The notes beneath the pieces were generated by a model. It saw only the letters and a program-made list of their open reading frames with translations. It was not told the DNA's origin and ran no database searches. The position numbers and the translations under genes are program-made. Source: a virus. Taken from it: a DNA stretch of 21,830 nt. Positions 7,009 to 14,800 of this stretch are shown here, one piece after another (the stretch's first letter is position 1; every line of letters begins with the position of its first letter). The stretch is taken from IMG/VR virus record IMGVR_UViG_3300040959_000023, positions 1 through 21,830 of that record; one strand, 5' to 3'.

Positions 7009-7490
7009 TTACTGCAGAAGATATGGAAGCAATGCGACCACGTATGCCTCATGAGCAGGTAGGGGAATTTATGCAGGCCTTTGGTGCCTCTCTTGACCCT
7101 CGCATGTGGATCAAGTTGATTGATGAGGAACTTGCTGAGTTGTACAAAGAGCAGCCTCGCACACCCAATCACCTGAAAGAACTCTGTGATCTTCTGTATG
7201 TTTCAACTGGCTTGGCACTCACTGCACCTGAGCATATCGGTATGCTGATCCCTGAGAAGGAACGTGCTAAGGTAGTGAAGCAACAAGCCAAGGTAAGTCG
7301 TGCACTTAACGAGTACCTTATGTTCTACGGTGAGAACCTTTTCGTTGAAGCGTTTAACCGTGTACATGCCAGCAACATGTCCAAGCTAGGTAAAGATGGT
7401 CAGCCCATCAAGCGTGAGGATGGTAAGATTCTCAAAGGGCCTAACTACAAAGAGCCTGTGCTGGATGATCTCTTGGAAAGAGGCCCATGA
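7005..7490 (+). CDS. MazG/HisE-like nucleotide pyrophosphohydrolase
   Basis: An all-helical protein of 161 residues resembling the MazG/phosphoribosyl-ATP pyrophosphohydrolase group, which removes pyrophosphate from nucleoside triphosphates. The metal-binding pattern EELAE (E41, E42, E45) is followed by ELCDLL with E59 and D62. The C-terminal part has the VHASNMSKL (120-128) and KGPNYKEPVLDDLL (144-157) segments seen in phage members of this group. It starts through an ATGA overlap and lies two genes before the ribonucleotide reductase. It may clean unusual nucleotides from the pool or, as proposed for cyanophage MazG, affect nucleotide signals; the substrate cannot be deduced here. Confidence 0.82.
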   Translation: MITAEDMEAMRPRMPHEQVGEFMQAFGASLDPRMWIKLIDEELAELYKEQPRTPNHLKELCDLLYVSTGLALTAPEHIGMLIPEKERAKVVKQQAKVSRALNEYLMFYGENLFVEAFNRVHASNMSKLGKDGQPIKREDGKILKGPNYKEPVLDDLLERGP

Positions 7491-7657
7491 GTAAAGCTAG
7501 ATTTGAAATTAAGCTTCTGATAGAAGTAGACGAAGAAGACAACCTGCTTCCTGTCATGCCTGAGATGTATGAGGATGCTATCAGCGATCTGCTAAAGGAT
7601 ATCTTCTACGATATCGATGCTGCACAGATAATCAAGATTGAGGTGAGACAACGATGA
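7487..7657 (+). CDS. Small acidic protein of unknown function (56 aa)
   Basis: A 56-codon gene between the MazG-like and reductase genes, easily missed because of its size. It starts by an ATGA overlap at 7487-7490 and ends by an ATGA overlap at 7654-7657, which is strong evidence that it is real. The product begins MSKARFEIKLLIEVDEEDN and ends IIKIEVRQR, with two beta strands flanking a helix of about 20 residues, a ferredoxin-like half-fold pattern. Small proteins of this pattern occur in other phages in my recollection, without known function. It might modulate its neighbour, the reductase, but nothing shows that directly. Confidence 0.75.
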   Translation: MSKARFEIKLLIEVDEEDNLLPVMPEMYEDAISDLLKDIFYDIDAAQIIKIEVRQR

Positions 7658-9552
7658 ACAACTATCTGCCAACTGACTACCAAGCATTCATTCACACCAG
7701 CCGCTATGCACGTTGGCTGGAGGATGAGGGTCGTCGTGAAAGCTGGAGCGAGACTGTAGGCCGCTATGTAGAGAATGTAGTAGTGCCTGCCACTCGTGAT
7801 GAGATTGTGGTGGACGACTTAGAGCAGGCTATCCTGAGCCTTGAGGTTATGCCTTCTATGCGGGCTATGATGACTGCAGGCCCAGCGCTACAGCGTGACA
7901 ACACAGCCGGGTACAACTGTAGCTACCTACCCGTAGATGACCCTAAGTCCTTCGATGAGGCTATGTTCATCTTGCTCTGCGGAACTGGGGTAGGCTTCAG
8001 TGTTGAGCGTCAGTTCGTCAACAAGCTGCCTGAAGTGCCTGAGTTGTTCGACAGTGAGACTACTGTTGTTGTGAAGGACAGCAAGGAGGGCTGGGCTAAG
8101 GCTCTGCGTCAAGTTATTGCACTCCTGTATAGTGGTGAGATTCCTAAGTGGGATGTCTCTAAGGTACGCCCTGCAGGTGCTAGGCTTAAGACCTTTGGTG
8201 GCCGTGCTTCAGGCCCAGCGCCTCTGGTTGATCTGTTCAACTTTGTGGTTTCTGTATTCCGCCAAGCACAAGGACGCAAGCTGTCTAGTATTGAATGCCA
8301 TGACCTGATGTGTAAGATCGGGGAAGTCGTTGTTGTGGGTGGTGTGCGCCGCTCTGCAATGATCAGCCTGTCCAACCTGAGCGATGACCGTATGCGCCAC
8401 GCTAAGAGCGGTGCATGGTGGGAGAATGATCCGCAACGTGCTTTGGCTAACAACTCCACGAGCTACACAGAGAAGCCGGATGCTATCTCTTTCATGCGTG
8501 AGTGGATGGCTCTAGTTGAGTCTGGCTCTGGTGAGCGTGGTATCTTTAACCGCCAAGCTAGCAAGAAGCAAGCAGCTAAGAACGGCAGACGTGATGCAGA
8601 TCATGAGTTTGGCACCAACCCTTGCTCAGAGATCATCCTGCGGCCCTACCAGTTCTGCAACCTGACTGAGGTAGTTGTACGTGCAAGCGACACTATTGAA
8701 GACCTAGAGCGCAAGGTTAAGCTGGCTACGATCTTGGGTACGATTCAGTCTACCTACACGCACTTCCCGTATCTTCGCAAGAAGTGGAAGGATAACACAG
8801 AAGAAGAACGTTTGCTTGGTGTGTCCCTGACAGGCATCATGGACAACCCCCTGATGACACTGAGTAACTCAGGCCTGGAGAAGACCCTTGATCATCTACG
8901 TGCTGTCGCTGTTGCTACTAACGCTGATTGGGCAGAGCGTCTTGGTATTCCTTGTTCAGCAGCTATCACCTGCGTCAAACCGTCTGGCACTGTTAGTCAG
9001 TTGGTCGATAGTGCTAGCGGTATACATGCTCGTCATAGCGCTTACTACATTCGCACTGTTAGAGGAGATAACAAAGACCCTCTGACCCAGTTCATGATTG
9101 AGCAGGGCATCCCCAACGAACCCTGTGTTATGAAGCCTGACCAGACTACTGTGTTCTCTTTCCCTGTTAAGGCCCCTGATAATGCTGTAGTCACAGAAGA
9201 CATGACAGCTATTGATCAGCTTGAGATGTGGCTCGTGTATCAGCGACACTGGTGTGAACATAAGCCCAGCGTCACGATCAATGTGCGTAAGGATGAATGG
9301 TTCGAGGTTGGTGCCTTCGTGTACAAACACTTTGACGAGATGTCTGGTGTTAGCTTCCTGCCCTACAATGAGCATACGTACCAGCAGGCACCCTATCAAG
9401 AAGTAGGTAAGTCTGAGTACGAACAATTGCTTGCTGTGATGCCAGAAGCTATTGACTGGTCTCTTCTTTCAGGGTATGAGAAAGAGGATGGCACTAAGTC
9501 TAGCCAGACATTTGCTTGTGTTGGTTCCTGTGAGATCGTTGACCTTGAGTAA
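7654..9552 (+). CDS. nrdJ: Class II (adenosylcobalamin-dependent) ribonucleotide reductase
   Basis: This enzyme reduces ribonucleotides to deoxyribonucleotides with a thiyl radical generated from adenosylcobalamin, so it depends on host vitamin B12. The active-site pattern of the Lactobacillus-type enzyme is complete. C89 is in AGYNC; C324 and E326 are in NPCSE; and C335 in FCNL gives the expected C-x-E and C-x10-C spacing for the radical cysteine, its glutamate and the second redox cysteine. The loop KPSGTVSQLVDSASGIH (442-458) is typical, and a C-terminal pair C622/C626 (CVGSC) can relay electrons. At 632 residues it is shorter than the 739-residue Lactobacillus enzyme. No small subunit or activase accompanies it, as expected for class II. 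It ends the overlapping gene string. Confidence 0.9.
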   Translation: MNNYLPTDYQAFIHTSRYARWLEDEGRRESWSETVGRYVENVVVPATRDEIVVDDLEQAILSLEVMPSMRAMMTAGPALQRDNTAGYNCSYLPVDDPKSFDEAMFILLCGTGVGFSVERQFVNKLPEVPELFDSETTVVVKDSKEGWAKALRQVIALLYSGEIPKWDVSKVRPAGARLKTFGGRASGPAPLVDLFNFVVSVFRQAQGRKLSSIECHDLMCKIGEVVVVGGVRRSAMISLSNLSDDRMRHAKSGAWWENDPQRALANNSTSYTEKPDAISFMREWMALVESGSGERGIFNRQASKKQAAKNGRRDADHEFGTNPCSEIILRPYQFCNLTEVVVRASDTIEDLERKVKLATILGTIQSTYTHFPYLRKKWKDNTEEERLLGVSLTGIMDNPLMTLSNSGLEKTLDHLRAVAVATNADWAERLGIPCSAAITCVKPSGTVSQLVDSASGIHARHSAYYIRTVRGDNKDPLTQFMIEQGIPNEPCVMKPDQTTVFSFPVKAPDNAVVTEDMTAIDQLEMWLVYQRHWCEHKPSVTINVRKDEWFEVGAFVYKHFDEMSGVSFLPYNEHTYQQAPYQEVGKSEYEQLLAVMPEAIDWSLLSGYEKEDGTKSSQTFACVGSCEIVDLE

Positions 9553-9647
9553 GTCCTACTAGGGTAATAGGTGAGAATCTCAATGCTGACAGGGTTTACT
9601 GAGTATTAAGGTAGACATCGCAACACCTGAGTAAGTGTATAAAAGGC
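9553..9647. other. Gap after the reductase gene
   Basis: Ninety-five bases between the reductase and the oppositely oriented HNH gene. I see no convincing terminator: CTCAC near 9638 can pair with GTGAG near 9664, but the loop is long and no U-run follows. A possible 8-codon frame (9583-9609) sits behind AGGTGAG but is too short to support. The segment may be a remnant of the junction created when the HNH gene entered. Confidence 0.4.
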
Positions 9648-9992
9648 TCACTTCCTCCTTTCGTGAGTAACAATGGAATGACAGTTAGCACAACGTACTT
9701 CACACTTACGAATCTCTTCCTTTACTTTTTTAAGGGAGGCACTTCTTGAGACTAACGAAGATACAGCCATTGTTTTTTTGCCCTTAACATGGTCAAACTG
9801 TAACGCAATAGCGTTCTCTTTATAGCCGCAATCAACGCAACCTACATAAAGTTTATACCTATCAACGAACCTACGAAGCTCTGTCCTAACTCTTTTATTT
9901 CTTGCTTTAGCTTTAGCTTTGTAGTATTCTTTATTATCTAAGTAGTGTTGTCTAATATAGCGCTTCTGATATTCTGGGTCATTACTAGGCAT
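9648..9992 (-). CDS. HNH endonuclease (probable homing type)
   Basis: A 114-residue HNH nuclease on the strand opposite to all neighbours. ATG 9992 is chosen because AAGGA lies 7 bases upstream on the minus strand; the frame stays open further upstream through the tRNA-like element but without support. The N-terminus is basic and helical (about 1-48). The zinc and catalytic core is C52xxC55, FDH (H68), then CEVRCANCH with C101xxC104 and H105. Its DNA is markedly AT-rich (about 28-35% GC by hand count in two 60-base rows) against roughly 48-50% nearby. That, the reversed orientation and the tRNA-side position suggest a recently arrived selfish element that cuts DNA to spread itself. Confidence 0.85.
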   Translation of the reverse strand: MPSNDPEYQKRYIRQHYLDNKEYYKAKAKARNKRVRTELRRFVDRYKLYVGCVDCGYKENAIALQFDHVKGKKTMAVSSLVSRSASLKKVKEEIRKCEVRCANCHSIVTHERRK

Positions 9993-10006
9993 AGTGTGAT
10001 CCTTAT

Positions 10007-10094
10007 GGTTGCTGCCCCCGCATGAGTCTTCTAAACTCACGGCGTTAAATAGCGGGATGGATGCCACGGGGTTCGATTCCTCCAGCGACCTCCA
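10007..10094 (+). tRNA. tRNA-like element, UCU anticodon loop, apparently lacking a D-arm
   Basis: Bases 10007-10013 pair with 10084-10090 (7 bp, one G-U) as an acceptor stem, followed by T and an encoded CCA (10091-10094). A perfect 5-bp stem (10023-10027 with 10035-10039) closes the loop CTTCTAA, exactly that of a tRNA-Arg(UCU). The T-arm has loop TTCGATT with a 4-bp stem and one mismatch. Only 9 bases separate the acceptor from the anticodon stem, so there is no room for a D-arm, and 27 bases fill the variable region, where 10041-10045 can pair with 10061-10065. It may be an odd functional tRNA, a decayed tRNA or tmRNA piece, or a site for other elements. The U73 discriminator is unusual for Arg. 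Confidence 0.45.
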
Positions 10095-10114
10095 TACACA
10101 TAGTTATATCATAC

Positions 10115-10143
10115 TTGACTTCTAATGTCAAAGCGTATATTAT
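10115..10143 (+). promoter_or_regulatory. Promoter for tRNA-Thr and following genes
   Basis: TTGACT (10115-10120) is 5 of 6 to the -35 consensus and is followed after 17 bases by TATTAT (10138-10143); an overlapping TATAAT (10141-10146) would give a 20-base spacer. The surroundings are AT-rich. It lies 17 bases before the tRNA-Thr and could also drive the genes from 10260 to 11788, restoring transcription after the oppositely oriented HNH gene. Confidence 0.6.
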
Positions 10144-10159
10144 AATCTCCTACGGCCAG

Positions 10160-10235
<76 letters not shown>

Positions 10236-10259
10236 CTCAAACAGGGAGGTATCCCACAG

Positions 10260-10469
10260 ATGAATAGTTCAATCTTCGTAGTCTTGCTTGTATTGCTACA
10301 TGCTACACCTGACACAGAGCCTAGCGTAAACGTTAACGGGCAAGTGTATCACACGCTGCAACATTGCTTGGAGGATATCCCTGTAGTAGAAGACCTACTC
10401 ATGGAATCTGCACCAACAGAAGAGTCCTACGTAGAAGCGTTCTGTGTAGTTATCCCTGTGGATGCGTGA
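10260..10469 (+). CDS. Small protein with hydrophobic N-terminus (69 aa), unknown function
   Basis: The start ATG 10260 follows GGGAGG by about 10 bases; an upstream GTG would begin inside the tRNA and is rejected. The first 15 residues include a hydrophobic run, SIFVVLLVLLHA, which could be a signal peptide or a membrane anchor, although it has no positive charge before it. The rest is acidic with two cysteines (HCLEDI and AFCVVI). The gene ends by a one-base overlap (TGATG) with the endonuclease VII-like gene. No family is recognised. Confidence 0.6.
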   Translation: MNSSIFVVLLVLLHATPDTEPSVNVNGQVYHTLQHCLEDIPVVEDLLMESAPTEESYVEAFCVVIPVDA

Positions 10470-10885
10470 TGCAGCTAGACCTGTTCACGCCTGATGAAGT
10501 AGACTCCATTGAGGACGATGGTAAGCAGTGTGTCAAATGTGAAAGGCACCTGCCACTGTCGTCCTTTTCTTTTGCTAGTGGTGGTAACTACCTACGCTCT
10601 GAATGCAAGCGTTGCTCGAATGAAATGCAGAAACTACGCACCAAGATTCGTGAAGAGCAAACACCCCCAGATGAAAACTACTGCTGCCCTATCTGCAAGA
10701 GAACAGAGGCAGACGTAGATGGACAAGGAGGTAAACGCTCAGGGGCATGGGTAGTTGATCACGATCACAAGACAGAGAAGTTTAGGGGTTGGCTGTGCCA
10801 TAAATGCAACAGAGCGCTGGGCGCATTTGAAGATAACATCAACCGACTTCAGTCTGCCATAGAGTACTTACTAGATGCACAATAA
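10469..10885 (+). CDS. Endonuclease VII-like HNH nuclease
   Basis: A 138-residue protein of the phage recombination endonuclease VII type (T4 gp49 group), which cuts branched DNA. The core is CPIC (C73, C76), VVDHDH with H98/H100, GWLCHKCNRALG (C110, C113), and a DNINRL...AIEYL helix, which matches the family from end to end. An extra N-terminal zinc-binding-like unit, CVKC (C21, C24) and CKRC (C46, C49), precedes it; many stand-alone phage members have such a domain. It may act as a resolvase or as a freestanding homing nuclease. It starts by overlapping the previous stop and overlaps PhoH by 11 bases. Confidence 0.86.
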   Translation: MQLDLFTPDEVDSIEDDGKQCVKCERHLPLSSFSFASGGNYLRSECKRCSNEMQKLRTKIREEQTPPDENYCCPICKRTEADVDGQGGKRSGAWVVDHDHKTEKFRGWLCHKCNRALGAFEDNINRLQSAIEYLLDAQ

Positions 10886-11588
10886 CATAGAGCCGCTTAA
10901 GAAGCCTACACGGTCCCGCCGTAAGACTAACTACAAGAATGCAGACAAGAAGCAGACATCAGGGTTAGTACCTCGCACAGACAAACAGAAGATGTTTCTT
11001 GATGCTTTACGTGATAGCAGTCAGGTACTTGTACTCGGCCCAGCGGGTACAGGTAAGACATATGTCACAGCTACCTATGCTGCAGACCTGTACACACTGA
11101 AAGAGATAGACAAGATCGTCATCACTCGGCCCCATGTAGCAGTAGGTAAAGACATTGGGTTCTTGCCTGGCACCCTAGAAGAGAAGACATACCCGTGGGC
11201 ACTACCTGTGCTGGACGTGTTAGAGAAGCATTGGGGTAAGGGCACTCTAGATACAGCCATAAAGAACGGCAATGTAGAGATGGCACCTCTTGCATTGATG
11301 CGTGGCCGTAGCTTTGACAACAGTTTCATCATTGTGGATGAAGCGCAGAACATCACTACGCATGAGCTAAAGATGTTGTTGACTCGCGTAGGCGAGTGTA
11401 GTACAATAGTCCTTAATGGTGATGTTCAACAGTCTGACCTGAAGGAAGCTGACGGTCTGACCAAGATCATACACCTAGCAAAGAAGCACATGCTCCCTGT
11501 GCCCGTTGTTGAGTTTGGTGTAGAAGATATCATCAGGTCTGACATATGCGCACAGTGGGTTAAAGTGTTCATTGAGGAAGGGCTATGA
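10875..11588 (+). CDS. phoH: PhoH-like P-loop ATPase
   Basis: A 237-residue PhoH-family ATPase, widespread in marine phages. The N-terminal 30 residues are basic (KKPTRSRRKTNYKNADKK). The P-loop GPAGTGKT is at 55-62, ITRPHVAVGKDIGFLPGT (83-100) is the family signature, and Walker B FIIVDEAQ is at 151-158, followed by LNGDVQQSDL (180-189). The cellular PhoH belongs to the phosphate regulon and related proteins act on RNA, but the phage role is not settled. The start overlaps the previous gene by 11 bases; the stop overlaps the next gene by ATGA. Confidence 0.93.
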   Translation: MHNNIEPLKKPTRSRRKTNYKNADKKQTSGLVPRTDKQKMFLDALRDSSQVLVLGPAGTGKTYVTATYAADLYTLKEIDKIVITRPHVAVGKDIGFLPGTLEEKTYPWALPVLDVLEKHWGKGTLDTAIKNGNVEMAPLALMRGRSFDNSFIIVDEAQNITTHELKMLLTRVGECSTIVLNGDVQQSDLKEADGLTKIIHLAKKHMLPVPVVEFGVEDIIRSDICAQWVKVFIEEGL

Positions 11589-11788
11589 GCATCGAACAAG
11601 AGGCGCAGGATTTCGTGTCAGGAAAGAAGAACGCATTCAAAGATGGTATGGAACTAGGTTGTAACGACATGACACAGTACATGAAGGATAACCTATACCC
11701 TAGCCATGAGTTAGAACGTGCCTTAGATAAGCTCACTGAGATGGAGCTATGGGCGTTACGTGCAGCAGAACAATATGGCATCAAGTAA
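11585..11788 (+). CDS. Small helical protein of unknown function (67 aa)
   Basis: The last rightward gene, starting by an ATGA overlap with phoH. The product is acidic and predicted almost entirely helical, ending LERALDKLTEMELWALRAAEQYGIK. No family is recognised with confidence. The gene stops 6 bases before the convergent terminator hairpin. The overlap with phoH suggests they are made together. Confidence 0.65.
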   Translation: MSIEQEAQDFVSGKKNAFKDGMELGCNDMTQYMKDNLYPSHELERALDKLTEMELWALRAAEQYGIK

Positions 11789-11794
11789 AAAGAA

Positions 11795-11818
11795 AGGGCG
11801 GGGTTAATCTCCCGCCCT
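11795..11818. terminator. Convergent (bidirectional) terminator hairpin
   Basis: AGGGCGGG (11795-11802) is the perfect reverse complement of CCCGCCCT (11811-11818), with an 8-base loop. On the minus strand the stem is followed by TTTCTTTTTA, a good U-run for leftward late transcripts. On the plus strand it is followed by AACTCTTT, a weaker tail. It lies exactly between the two convergent gene arms. Confidence 0.88.
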
Positions 11819-11832
11819 AACTCTTTGTGCTG

Positions 11833-14800
11833 TTAATCAAGACCTCTTCGATACGTGTCTTGTAAGTAGTCTACCAAGTCCATAAAATCCTGTAGTTCAG
11901 GAATAGTCATATCACTTATGCCTGCATCTACTCCCCTATCCCGCAGAGACTGCATCGCTATATTTCTGAGAGCCTCATTGCCCATTGTGTTAGCGCGTCT
12001 ACGCATAGCAGCAAGTCTGCTCTCTGGATCAGTAGAGTAGTCCTGCATATACTGTCTCACCATAGACCTTGCAGCCCTTAGTGTCTCACGCAGCATAACA
12101 CGGCGCTCATCAGAGTTGCCTTCAACGAAACGTCTGTCTCTTGTAAGGCGCTCCATTCTAGCTTCAAGGTGAGGGGCAATCAGGGTGTTGAAGATTCTGT
12201 CGTACTCAGGAACACTTGTGCGTTCACTTGCAGTCCACTCAGCCATGTTAGCCATAGAGTAAGCCTGCTCTGTCTCAGTACGTGCAGGTCTGATTGTCAA
12301 ACCAAAGATGCGGGCCAGGGGGTTAGGATCAACAACATCGCCTTGCCGTGTAGCAACACGAAGTTCTTCACCTGTCACTGCTTCAACACGACCGAAGAGT
12401 CTCTCAAAGATGTTGTCTACGTAGCGGGTCGATGCCTGGCTGAACAGTTGAGTACCAGAAGCTTGCCGCAGGTCACGTGCAGCATCTGTGTCATCAATGT
12501 ATCCAACCAGTCTGTTGACTGCATCAAGAGGACGCGTGAAGCCTGCAGTAATGTTACCCGCTGCCCTGAATACTGCATCAAAGGTTGATCTTCTGTCGCC
12601 TTCATTGAAGTTAAGAATTGAGTCTGTAATGTTGATAAGATCATTACCAAACTGAACATCGCTAGCAAACTGACCGACACCGATTTGTGTGCCAAGTTCT
12701 GTGATAAGTTCAGGACCAACAGTTTCACCTTGCGATACAAGGTTGGCAACTCTACCAGAAATAAGGAAAGCAGAGAAGGGGAATGTGTTTCTGGCATCGA
12801 TGATAGAACCGCCAGCACCCTGCACTTCATTCCATGCAAGACCCTGCTCTTGGCGTTCTCTGTCGTACACCATAGCCGCGCCCAGCGCAGAAGTACCCAC
12901 GATAGCCCTAGCCGTAGATTCAAGTAGGGCTACCTGATTACCTTTCTGTGCAAGCTCCCCTGTCCCTCTCATGCTTCTATAGACTGCTCCGATAGGCGTA
13001 GCCAAGCCTGCAGGAGACCACTGATAAGCAAAAGCAACAGTGTTATTAAGGAACCTACCAAAAGGAAGCACTGTACCAATCACAGGAATATTAGAGAAAC
13101 TCTCAATAAAACGTGCTACTTGGCCAAGAAGCTGGTCATCACCCGTATAGTCCTTAGAGAACACAGACTTCATGGTTGTGTCTAGGGTAGCACCCATGAC
13201 ATTATCATCAATCAGTCTAAGATCGCCTGACTCCAGAACATCCAGCAGGTCTCTATCATGAATGAGCCTCATGTTCTTATCAAGCTCAGTCATGAACATC
13301 TGAGACTTAGTGAAGGTGTCCTGAATACGTACACCAGTAAGCCTGTTAGCACCTTCAGTTACAGCTTCAGTAACCTTGAACCAAGCTGCCTCAGGATCAA
13401 TATTAAACCTGTCAGCCTGTCTCTCAACGCCACCTGTGAAGGTCTCAAGCAGCGCTCTCCTTGCGTCCTTGTTCTCTTCAAGGATAGCCATGTAGGCATC
13501 GTGCGTAGTGTATGGGTCAAGGAAGTTACGCATCTTCTGTGCTTGGATTTGCCTGTAGACACGACCCATACGTAGAAGCTCGTCTGCCCGTCTTGCAGAG
13601 AACGGCCTGGTTGCAACACTGAGCATACCCAATGTGCCAGAGTTAAATAGGTCTGCTACAGACTGACCAACATAGTATTGTCCAAAGCCACTGATGTTAG
13701 CCATAGTGGTAGCAGGAGACGACACAAGAAGTCTACGCCACACGGACTGCCCATAGCCTGCTAGCCTCATACGCTTCTGCTCTGCCTGTGCAGCCCTCTG
13801 AGCAGCTTGTGAGGCGTTGATACCTTGCATAACATTGCTGCCATGCACAACACCACCGTCCAGCGTCTTGCGCAACTGAGACATAACATTCAGGGTTCGC
13901 GCACTCTGGTTAATGTCCTTGGCAAGGAGGTCTTGCAGCCTGGTACGCATAGAGGTGAGATCACCAATGTTAATACCAGTAGCACGGTTCAGCTTTGTGT
14001 TGATGTCACGAAGTGTGCTGTCAGGAAGCTGTGCCACGAAGTCTGTCATGAGGTCTGATACCGTCATGTTTCGCGGGAGTCTGACACCTAGCGATTGCAG
14101 AATGCCTGCAACACCTTCGCCACTGCCAGGCCCACCCGGACCAAACACAATCTCATGCAACAAGTCAACAGGTGTCACATCAGGATCAAAGTCCTGCCTA
14201 CCACGTGCAACTTTGTTCTGCCAACTGTCAATGCCTTTAGACACAGCATTAGCGAGGGTGGTGACGTTAGTGCGTGTAAGTGCTGTATCTTCGATAGCCT
14301 GCTGTGCTGCTCTCATGGTGCCTAGTTCAACAAGCTGACCTGTTTCTTCTAGCCCAGAGATACCAGCAGCCTGCCTACCAAGAAGCTGGAAGCCGCCACC
14401 AACAAGACCAAACAATGCACCGAATGCAGTCTGTGTTCTGCTGTACTCTTCCTGTACACCCACTTCCATCATGACGTTCTGGATTTGGTGTTCTTGCAGT
14501 GCAGCAAAAGTACCATCCAAGGCAGTAGTACCATAGAGAGATGCACGTGCTGCAGTCTGTCTACGCCCTGCCATGAAGGCCATCTCAGACTCACCAGCAA
14601 TACGCCGCAGGAAGATGTCTCTTTCAGCACGACCAATACGAGATGCTGCCTGACGCCTTGCCTGTTGAGGTACACCACGCTGCAGCATACGAGTAGCTGC
14701 CTGTGCTGCTGCTGTACTTGCTGCTCTGTCCGCTGCTGCTTGAGTAGCGCCACCACGGATAGCCCTAAGGCCAGCCTGTCTTGTAGCAGCTTGAATAGCC

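Noticed and set aside
8888-9085. A hydrophobic 65-codon frame that looks like a small membrane protein inside the reductase gene
   Set aside because: It is a shifted frame through highly conserved reductase codons and no ribosome site precedes it; the hydrophobicity follows from codon composition.
9583-9609. An 8-codon frame behind AGGTGAG after the reductase
   Set aside because: Too short to distinguish from chance and without conserved features.
10007-10094. Reading the tRNA-like element as a piece of a (permuted) tmRNA
   Set aside because: No tmRNA 5' signature (GGATTCGAC-type) and no tag frame ending in Ala-Ala was found nearby, and a proper anticodon loop is present.
10021-10094. Reading the tRNA 3' portion as a phage attachment site
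   Set aside because: No integrase gene is present in the window; it remains possible only if one exists elsewhere in the genome.
11585-11788. Possible anti-defence protein of the Acb2 type
   Set aside because: Only a general small-helical resemblance near the C-terminus; the diagnostic residues could not be recognised.
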